From Suillus spraguei (lineage: Eukaryota; Basidiomycota; Agaricomycetes; Boletales; Suillaceae), in assembly GCA_016800925.1 (NCBI GenBank), contig JABCPU010000146.1, forward strand, positions 90,364-154,363: a DNA stretch of 64,000 nt, in the 5' to 3' direction. The notes beneath the pieces were generated by a model that worked only from the letters and a program-made list of their open reading frames with translations, ran no database searches and had not been told where the DNA came from. The position numbers and the translations under genes are program-made. Shown one piece after another: positions 56,779-64,000 of the stretch. Within the stretch, counting starts at the first letter, position 1; each line of letters opens with the position of its first letter.

Positions 56779-58629
56779 ATGGCAAGGACGGGTCATTCCA
56801 CTCACTTGACTTCCGGCAGAAATAGGGCACGTCAACCACAGACACAGAAGCTCACGGAAAACGAAATTTCGGAGTTGAAGAACTACCTTCCTGAGTGGAC
56901 CGCGGCCAAAAGGGGTGAGAAGCGAGGGGTTTTCACTGCAATTGCCAGGGCAGCCAGGTTGTTTGCTCCTAAAGTCGACCAAGGACAATGGAAAAAGAGG
57001 AACAGTGATGCGTGGTTGGAAAACTACAATTTTAACATCTTATTCTTCCATCAACTCTCAGATGTATAACACTTGGTTGTTCAACAACAAGAAAAGGAAG
57101 GAAAGGAAGGACATGATAAAGTATGGGAGGAAATGGACGCCTAGGATGGTGGTCTACCAGCAGAAGCGCGAAGAGGTGCTAAAGAGGATTGAGGACGAGT
57201 CCGGGGCAAAGCCGGGAGATCCCAGTATGTTCAAACATTATCAGGGGGCTGTGAAGAGAGTCATGGCTGAATTGGACGACGACGAGTTGGAGAAGGCAAA
57301 AGAAACAGCGGAAGAATGGTCAAACAGCTTTCCTCCTCCGGAGATACAAGCAGAAGTTGCTCGTAAGAAGGGACCGGCATATATGGAGCACTTTTCGAAA
57401 GAGATGTGGAGGCAATGCGGGATGAGAGTTTTTGTGTTGTCAGCTTGGAAGAATGAACAGGGAGAGGTTCTGTTCGGGATGTAAGTCAATTGTGTCCGTC
57501 ATCGCCGATCTTGGATCTCAATATATGTGTGCAGGCATGATGATAATGAGGCATTAGGAGATGGGGACAGCTTCATGAAGACTAAGGACTGGGAGGACAT
57601 TGAGCCAGTATGGCAGGAGTACGCCCAGGAACAGTTCGGTGAGTGTTTGAACTTTGGATGCAAGAATGAATTCGTTGATCATCACAATGATAGGTGCCGG
57701 GGCACAGGACGGAGGACGACAGGTCAAGGGAGGTCGCAAAAGAGTCAGAAAACCAGCTTTGGAACTCGACACAGATGGAAATGGGATGCCGTTGCTTCCA
57801 GACATCACGGAAACAAAACTTGAGGAGAAGAAAGCCATAGTCAGGGCGTTTCTTACATCGCACTACAGTGAGTCTTTCGTGGCAACATCTGAGATGTTGC
57901 TGAATGCGTGGACACAGGAATATGTTCCGGGAATGACAAGGCTGTCGTGCCATGGAGTGCCCTCGTACAAAGTCAGGATGACTTTGTGGCAAGGAAGTAT
58001 CTTCCGGCGATATTGACCTGAAGGAGCCTTCGAAGTTGCAAAACTGGGACACAACGGCCTTGCTCAATTTCTGGTATGCTCAGCAGGAAACAGGAAAAGA
58101 TTCAACATTTCTGTTCAAAGCATGGAAGAACAAGGATGGGGACATGGTACCATCTGTGGTATCCGGCAAGTCGCCATCGCGTCTGACTCGTCAAGTGAGA
58201 ATGCAGAAGAGTGGAACTCTCCGAAGGCCCCGGGATCCATCAACCGAAGCCGAGAGTGATACCGACAGTGAAACTCATGACAAGGAGGATGACATTGATG
58301 ATGACTCGGCTGATGGTCGATCCCCACTGAAGAAACCCAGACAAATAGCACACCCATCTTCAGCACCCAAGGAGACAGAAGTTCCATGTTCAATGCCGGA
58401 GCCTCGCCCGGCCAGGCCGGCCAAGGCAGGTGCACTTTTGACATCACGGATGGGCGACCTCCTGGCCGGGATCACTGAGGAAGTGGAAGAGAGGAACGCA
58501 TCGCCGGAACCAAGGAGTATACAGGGCAAGAAAGCTGTCATTGAACCATCCGCAAGGACCACCCGGAGTAAGTCTCAAAAGCCGGTAGAGAGTACACTTC
58601 GAGTAACCAGGGCAAGGGGAAGGAAATAA
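56779..58629 (+). CDS. KDZ-2 accessory gene (divergent, counterpart of 38180-40631)
   Basis: Start ATG 56779. Exon 1 is basic (TSGRNRARQPQTQKLTENE, LPEWTAAKRGEKRG, QGQWKKR). The main exon from about 57061 has NTWLFNNKKRKERKDM, a Lys-rich helical region, KGPAYMEHFSKEMWRQCGM and WKNEQGEVLFG. Introns at 57481-57535 (GTAAGT) and 57641-57692 (GTGAGT) are clear, and another at about 57869-57919. Then GKAVVPWSAL-like text (VVPWSALVQSQDDFVARKYL), KEPSKLQNWDTTALLNFWYA, WKNKDGDMVPSV, and a disordered C-terminus with KKPRQIAHPS and a basic end (RVTRARGRK) to TAA 58629. The first intron's phase does not close as I read it, so there may be one lesion. Function unknown; DNA binding is plausible from the W-rich, basic N-terminus. 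Confidence 0.72.
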
Positions 58630-59121
58630 TGTACATATACCAAACTGCCCCCATGTTTACCACATTTTCATCATTTGTCACACTTCTTAAAACACAGTGT
58701 CCCACTTCCAAAATGTTGAATCCTAAGCACCGAGTTCCGGACGTATCCTGATCACCGAGTTCCGGACGACTCCCGATCACCGAGGTCCGGCACCCAAGTA
58801 TCAATCATTGGTAGTTGGTATTAGAGATTAGGGTTTGTGCATCATCTAAAATACATTGGAACTGTCATTGATATACATGAAAAATTCAGTGGTTCACATG
58901 ATTTAAGTATGTGAATGAAAATCCAAATATCACGAAACCCGATCACCGAGTTCCGGATGAATCCCAATCACCGAGCTCCGGACCCCGGGAATCAATAATT
59001 GGCTGTTGGAATGGGACAATTGGGTGTGTGCATCATCTAAAATCAATTGGAAATGTCATTGTTATACATGAAAAATTCAGTGGTGAACATGATGTAAGTA
59101 TGTGAATGAATATCCAAATAT
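58630..59121 (+). repeat. spacer with dispersed CCGAGTTCCGGA words and a ~180-bp duplication
   Basis: Words TCACCGAGTTCCGGA occur at 58728, 58754 and 58941, with near copies (CACCGAGGTCCGG, CACCGAGCTCCGG) at 58779 and 58970. In addition 58790-58920 and 58985-59115 form a direct duplication: GGAACTGTCATTGATATACA against GGAAATGTCATTGTTATACA, both followed by ATGAAAAATTCAGTGGT. No gene. Confidence 0.8.
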
Positions 59122-60134
59122 TTACATATGGGGTTGATCATCACACTTTTCAATGAGGGTATCTAATACAAGCAGCAATTCAGAGCTCATCTGTTTGGCC
59201 CTTTGCAACCTCCGGAGGTCCATATCAGCTCTTCTGAGTTTGTCGGATGTGTCAGCCCAAGCCACTCGGAATGGTCGGTCGCCTCGAGGAGTTGATGTAC
59301 GGTAGGCTCCGGAAGATGGCCATGACGCTGTTGGTAATGGTCCAGGCGATCCAGAATTGATTCAACTTCAAGAAAATTAGCAGAAATACATGATGAACAA
59401 TTAAATACTCACATTCTGTTTGATCATATGACCCTAGGGGCATGAACTCCCTAAGCATGGCACGCAGGTCTTCATTGCTGAGTTCCGGTATGGGGGACTG
59501 ACATTTAGGAGGTGTTGCATGTGCTTGGGACATCACATCAACAATAAAAATGAGATTGTATGAGTGAACTCACCTGGAATTGCTATTCCTGGGATAGCCG
59601 GAGCATCAGTCTCAACATCAGCACATTCCGGTGCTTCATCACAATCAATAAGATCATCATCAGGCCCTAGGTACAAGTCCGGATCGTTGAACAAAGGCAG
59701 TTCCTCAGGCTGAGCCGGGCATAAATGATCTGGATGGATTGAATGAACATCCACAGTTGGACTATCTAAAGTGAAGTGAGAAACCTACCAGAAACTGCAT
59801 CCAAGACATCCGGAACACCTGATGACCCAGAATCATAGTCGATCTCATCATCCGGCCCAAGGTATACATCTTCACTTGGATCTAATAAATGTCCAGTCAA
59901 TTGTAAGATATACTCAAAGCAACACATACCTGATGAAATCCGGGACTCAGTCTCATCATCCGGCCCAAGGTATACATCATCCAGTGCATCTGGTCCATCT
60001 CCGGTCAATTGAGAGCTGTACTGAAAGCACAACATACCTAGTGAAATCCGGGACTCGGTTGAATCATCCACATCCATTGAGTTGTATTCAGTGACCGGAG
60101 GTTCATAAAATCTGACTGCTGGTTGAGATCTCAT
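59122..60134 (-). CDS. acidic-repeat gene with tandemly duplicated exon-intron units
   Basis: Minus strand from ATG 60134. The peptide YLGPDDE recurs: DDVYLGPDDETESRIS (~59970), EDVYLGPDDEIDYDSG (~59850), PDLYLGPDDDLIDCDE (~59660). The first two units each contain a short GT-AG intron (GTATGT donors near 60040 and 59930) that is also open in frame. Introns follow at about 59790-59710 and 59575-59530; then LSNEDLRAMLREFMPLGSYD, an intron (GTGAGT at 59413), and a coiled coil (KLRRADMDLRRLQRAKQMSS, ELLLVLDTLIEKC) to TAA at 59122. Roughly 250 aa, strongly acidic, then coiled coil. No known domain. Convergent with the accessory gene on its right-hand neighbour's opposite strand; likely part of KDZ element 2. 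Confidence 0.6.
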
Positions 60135-60353
60135 GATGTCTGATCAACTGATCAAACTGATTGATAACTGATAACTTCGAAGTTCAACACATGGCTGGCA
60201 ACGGCCGAAAGTTGAACCACGACCAAACAAAGACAAACAATCAACGCTTATCAAGATTGTCCTTCAATTGTCTGGTTTCTTTTGAAACTTCATCCAAGTG
60301 ATCACAGATTTCAAACTTATCTCAAGCTTTTCACATCTTTCAAGTCAATCCAA

Positions 60354-62486
60354 ATGTCTACTTCAGTTGAAACCTCTTTGGCCAGTCTCAAGGCAACCAC
60401 TGCTCAGATTGTGGGCATCATCGCCGGGGCTCGGCTCATGCCTGCCGGCACTGGCCAAGCCCACCTTGCTCTGACAGCACAAGTCACTAATCTTGTGGTA
60501 AGTACCATTCATGTGTTAATTTTACTTTTGGTTTTTCTAAGATCTGGGTAGGCTGAGATTGTCCGGGAGCATGAGAAAGGGCCTTACATGCCCGGCATCA
60601 TTGCATCCTGCTCCAAGGAGTTGATGAGAGTCAGGTCCATGACTCCCCGGGTGTGGCCCAACTGGCACAGCATCGGTCATGACGACCCCCGGGTGTTGAA
60701 ACACTCCTGGCGCAGCAAGATTCGCGCCTGGGAGGCGTTAGGTGACCATTCAGGTGATCTCCCTGTCATGCCTAACCCTTCCATTGGCCCAATCACTGTG
60801 GACCTTCCCTCCCCACCGTCATCGCCGCAATGTCGCTGGTTCTTCCACCCACGCCACCTCCGAGCTCCGGGACAAAGGAAAAGGTAAGGCGGTTGTTGCT
60901 GACCCAGAGCCGGAGGTGGAAGGGAGCAGGAAGAGGAAGTCCCCATGATGTCTGGACACTCTTCCTCACCTCCGAAGTCGGCCAAGAAGGGTCGCAAGCG
61001 GGTCAAGGCAACTCGCCATGTCAAGCAGAATGTGCTTGTGGAGTCGGAAGATGATGAAGACACAATTGTTCAGGTATGTCGTCCAGCTCATTGTTTTCAT
61101 TCTCTCAATTTTCTGTAGCCTATTTCGAGTGGAGTGCCGGCGCTCAACGTTCCCCGGCCTTCCACAATTGGTGTAGGGACGCCTCATTCCCCTCGTTCAC
61201 CACGTTCCCCAAAGAAGCAATTGTTTGGTCCTGCTTCAGTAAGTAATATTTAGTTGTCCGGCACTTGGAAAAATGCTTATATATCATCAGCTCATTGCCG
61301 GCAGTCCACCCAAGGTGATGGTGAGTCATGATTCTTTGTCCGGACCTCCCGCCTGTACTTACCCATTGTCAGGCCACCTCCGGCAGTCGTCCGGAGGTTG
61401 TGAGACCCCCAGGCAATGTCCAGCACTCCGGCTGAGGAACCTGCAGTCATGGATACAGGTGATATTCTCATTCCCGGCCCAGTGAGTACTCTAATGAATT
61501 CCAATGAGTCCATCAACTAATGGAACCCACAGAACAACCCCTGCCATTATTGCACCCAGGAGAAGTGGCCCTGCGCCACTCGGTTGGACAGGAGGACCCG
61601 TGCCCCATGTTTGTCGTGCGTCCGCTGCGCCACCAAGAAGATCAAATGTGTCCCAGCATCCATGGGATCCCCGCCAAAACGTATTCGAGGGAAGTCAACC
61701 ACCCGGCAGGCTCGCTCCAGGACACCTTCCAGAGCTCCCTCCAATGCGCCGGCTGCCTCGCAGTCCAAAGCCCGAACTCGCAGTCAATCTCGTGGCCCTC
61801 CGGCACTCCAGCTGTCCCTGCTGTTACCACACCCAAGGCACAGTCCCGTGGGCGCAGCAAGACAATCACTGCCCCCAAGACACCTGCACCTGCATCAGCT
61901 TGTGAGTCACCCCAATTGTCTATGACCATCTGACCTTATCTTTCACTTAGCTATTCCGTCTTCAAGCGCCCCAGTGCCTCGTCCGGCACTCGATGTGCCC
62001 ATGCCGGATCTCCATTCCATGGCAATTGCGATTCGGGATGGTGCCGCTCGAATTGCTCTTCTTGAGGCTCGTGTGGCGGAGCAGGATGGTAAGATTGATA
62101 CCCTGCAACGCCTCCATGAGGGCCTTCGTCGCAAAGTCATGGACCGGCACCCTTCATTTCCACTTCCCGACTCTCCTGTCAATGCAACCTTTTTGCTTGA
62201 TCAATCCGTCCCCCTGGCCATCTCACCCCTCCCATCTGCACTTGCTCCCCTCATTGACTTGGATATGGCAGGAATGGAGCCTCCATCTCCGAAAGTCCAG
62301 CCTGCATCTATCATTGAGGGTCTCATATTTGAGCTGAGCCAGATTCAGCCTGAGGGTCCACAAACGTCCGGCGAACTTGTGGACCCAGATGATCCGGGCA
62401 ACCTTGTCCCAGAATATGATTCTGATGATATGGATGTTGAGGTGAAGGTTGAACCCTCTGCTGATGAGGGTGAAATGGCTACATAA
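60354..62486 (+). CDS. zinc-cluster / coiled-coil accessory protein of KDZ element 2
   Basis: Start ATG 60354. Exon 1 (TSLASLKATTAQIVGIIAGA) ends at 60496 with donor GTAAGT; exon 2 from 60553 (EIVREHEKGPYMPGI, VLKHSWRSKIRAWEALGDH) leads into disordered, basic text (GRKRVKATRHVKQN, ESEDDED). Introns: 61075-61118 (GTATGT to TGTAG) and others up to about 61530. Then the Cys cluster CHYCTQEKWPC with CLSCVRCATKKIKC, an SR-type basic segment (RSRTPSRAPS), a Pro/Ala linker whose frame changes near 61795, an intron at about 61905-61951, a coiled coil (AARIALLEARVAEQDGKIDT), and an acidic C-terminus to TAA 62486. The architecture equals 24490-25331. The reading-frame change may be a lesion or an unrecognised splice. 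Likely nuclear and DNA-associated; function unknown. Confidence 0.65.
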
Positions 62487-62689
62487 TTGTAGGTTCATAG
62501 ATGTATATACAATGTTTGAATGAATGTCAGTGCTGGATGCCAAGTCCGGACATCCGGAACTGGACAATGGAGATTCACAATTGATATTTCGCGACTTCCG
62601 GATATCCGGCTACCTGAACACAACACACAATTTAAAAATTTGAAACATCTCTGTCGAGTTACCTTGTGCCGGTGCCGGTCACATTGTGA

Positions 62690-63545
62690 AACATATCATT
62701 CCATATATCTGAAGTGCCGAACCCCGGACCCCAGGACCCTGGAGTTGGGACTCATCACCATGTGACAGATATCGATCCACATATTTGATGTGCTGAACCC
62801 CGAACTCCGGCACTCGGGAGTTAGAACAATATGAGGCAATACAAAGATATTGATTTACACATGTTCAGTGCCGAACCCCGAACTCCGGCACCCGGCACTC
62901 GGGACTCGGGCCTTGGAACTTATAACAATGTGAAAGATGTCGATGCACATTTTCTATCACTGACCCCCGAACCCCGGCACCCGGGAGTGAGAAACATGTG
63001 AGGCAATACCAAGATATTGATTTACACGTGGGGAGTGCCGAACCCCGAACTCCGGCACCCGGCAGTTGGGAATCTGGACTCGGGACTCATAACCATGTGA
63101 AAGATATTGATCCACATATTTAACCACCCAACCCCGAACCCCAGCACCCGGAGTGAGAACAATGTGAGTCAATACAAAGATATTGATGTACACATGTTGA
63201 ATGCCGAACCCCGAACTCCGGCACCCGGCACTCGGGACTCGGGACGTGGTACTCATAACACTGAGACAGATATCGATCCATATATTTTACACACACATGA
63301 GCCGAACCCCGCCACCCGTGAGTTAGAACAATGTGAGGCAATACAAGTTTGATCACAAGTTGAGTCCGAACCGAGTGGCACGGGTTAGCACATGTGAGGC
63401 AATACCATGATATTGATTTACACATGTTGAGTGCCGAACCCCGAGCTCCGGCACCCGGGAGTAGCACAATGTGAGGCAACACCATGATATTGATTTACAC
63501 AAGTTGAGTGCCGAACCCGAGCTGCCGGACCGGGAGTGGCACTCA
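62690..63545 (+). repeat. right satellite array, forward part
   Basis: About ten monomers of ~75-90 bp with AGTGCCGAACCCCGAACTCC, GGCACCCGGCACTCGGGA, ACAATGTGAGGCAATAC and GATATTGATTTACACATG. Same CpG-rich core as the left array and same orientation, but a different AT-rich linker. 62487-62689 is spacer with a few GGACATCCGGAAC-type words. Confidence 0.92.
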
Positions 63546-63589
63546 ATTGTGTAGGCAACAATATATTATTGCCTCACAAGTTGAGTGCC

Positions 63590-64000
63590 GCCCGAGTGCG
63601 GGTGCCGGAGCTCGGGGTTCGGCACTCACATGTGTAAATCAATATTATGGTATTGCCTCACATTGTGCTAACTCCCGGGTGCCGGAGCTCGGGGTTCGGC
63701 ACTCAACATGTGTAAATCAATATTATGGTATTGCCTCACATTGTGCTAACTCCCGGGTGCCGGAGCTCGGGGTTCGGCACTCAACATGTGTAAATCAATA
63801 TTATGGTATTGCCTCACATTGTGCTAACTCCCGGGTGCCGGAGCTCGGGGTTCGGCACTCAACATGTGTAAATCAATATTCTGGTATTGCCTCACATTGT
63901 GCTAGCTCCCGGGTGCCGGAGCTCGGGGTTCGGCACTCAACATTGTGTAAATCAATATTGGTATTGCCTCACATTGTGCTAACTCCCGGGTGCCGGAGCT
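63590..64000 (-). repeat. right satellite array, inverted part (79-bp monomers)
   Basis: From about 63590 the monomers run in the opposite orientation: GTGCCGGAGCTCGGGGTTCG, GCACTCAACATGTGTAAATC, TATTGCCTCACATTGTGCTA, ACTCCCGGG. Units start at about 63602, 63678, 63757 and 63836, a period of 79 bp, and are 95% or more alike. The array continues beyond the window. Confidence 0.93.

Larger units (their letters stand above)
49955..64000. mobile_element. KDZ element 2 with satellite arrays (proposed composite)
   Basis: Groups the left satellite (49955-51780), a small gene (52132-52934), KDZ transposase (53106-56232), accessory gene (56779-58629), acidic gene (59122-60134), zinc-cluster gene (60354-62486) and right satellite (62690-64000, continuing). 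Reasons for one unit: related satellite words at both sides and in internal spacers, better preservation than anything else in the window, and the same gene types near KDZ element 1 and at 24490. Terminal inverted repeats and target duplication are not visible; the right end is outside the window. The dioxygenase at 48567 may be inside or just outside. Confidence 0.5.

Noticed and set aside
1..64000. tRNA, rRNA or other structural RNA genes
   Set aside because: None could be recognised by eye; short genes may have been missed and a covariance-model search would settle it.

Overview
The window looks like a transposon-dense block of a mushroom-forming basidiomycete (Agaricomycetes) genome. The grounds are introns of about 45-60 bp with GT-AG ends, a polyporopepsin-like secreted aspartic protease, chromodomain Ty3/gypsy elements, and KDZ (Kyakuja-Dileera-Zisupton) DNA transposons beside a fungal TET/JBP-type 2-oxoglutarate dioxygenase. 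Nothing bacterial, no rRNA or tRNA gene and no CRISPR array was seen. Almost every recognisable gene belongs to a mobile element; the clearest host-type gene is the aspartic protease, present twice.

Layout. 1-354 simple repeats. 355-4113 a 5'-truncated gypsy element (minus) with an extra ORF after pol. 4114-4588 an LTR of 'family A', which recurs as solo LTRs at 19595, 32912, 36127, 38793, 44976 and 46373, six of the seven with perfect 5-bp target duplications. 4589-8197 no gene. 8198-11136 aspartic protease copy 1 between direct repeats. 11398-16200 a dead pogo-like transposase split by an hAT-type element, and an Ulp1-peptidase remnant carrying a MITE. 16343-17220 Tc1/mariner pieces. 17222-19288 an LTR (family B) with another LTR (family C) nested in it. 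19416-20380 a minisatellite. 20569-30214 a second gypsy element bounded by LTRs and GCATG target duplications, swollen by nested insertions and holding a zinc-cluster/coiled-coil gene with its own satellite.

30960-40631 is a decayed KDZ element: transposase on minus, two accessory genes diverging on plus, with family A solo LTRs in two of the genes. 40953-44345 holds a second MITE copy and protease copy 2 (frameshifted). 45895-47290 is a PIF/Harbinger remnant.

47395-64000 is the most interesting part and the best preserved: minisatellites; a TET/JBP-like dioxygenase gene; a CpG-rich satellite array; a small gene; a nearly intact KDZ transposase (minus); a divergent accessory gene (plus); an acidic-repeat gene (minus); a zinc-cluster/coiled-coil gene (plus); then a second satellite array of related sequence that flips orientation and runs off the end of the window. 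I read this as one large multi-gene transposon or a composite of several. The idea that the dioxygenase acts on methylated CpG in the arrays is inference. The KDZ-TET/JBP association itself has been described in fungi; the satellite arrays and the conserved accessory set are the parts I cannot place in known descriptions.
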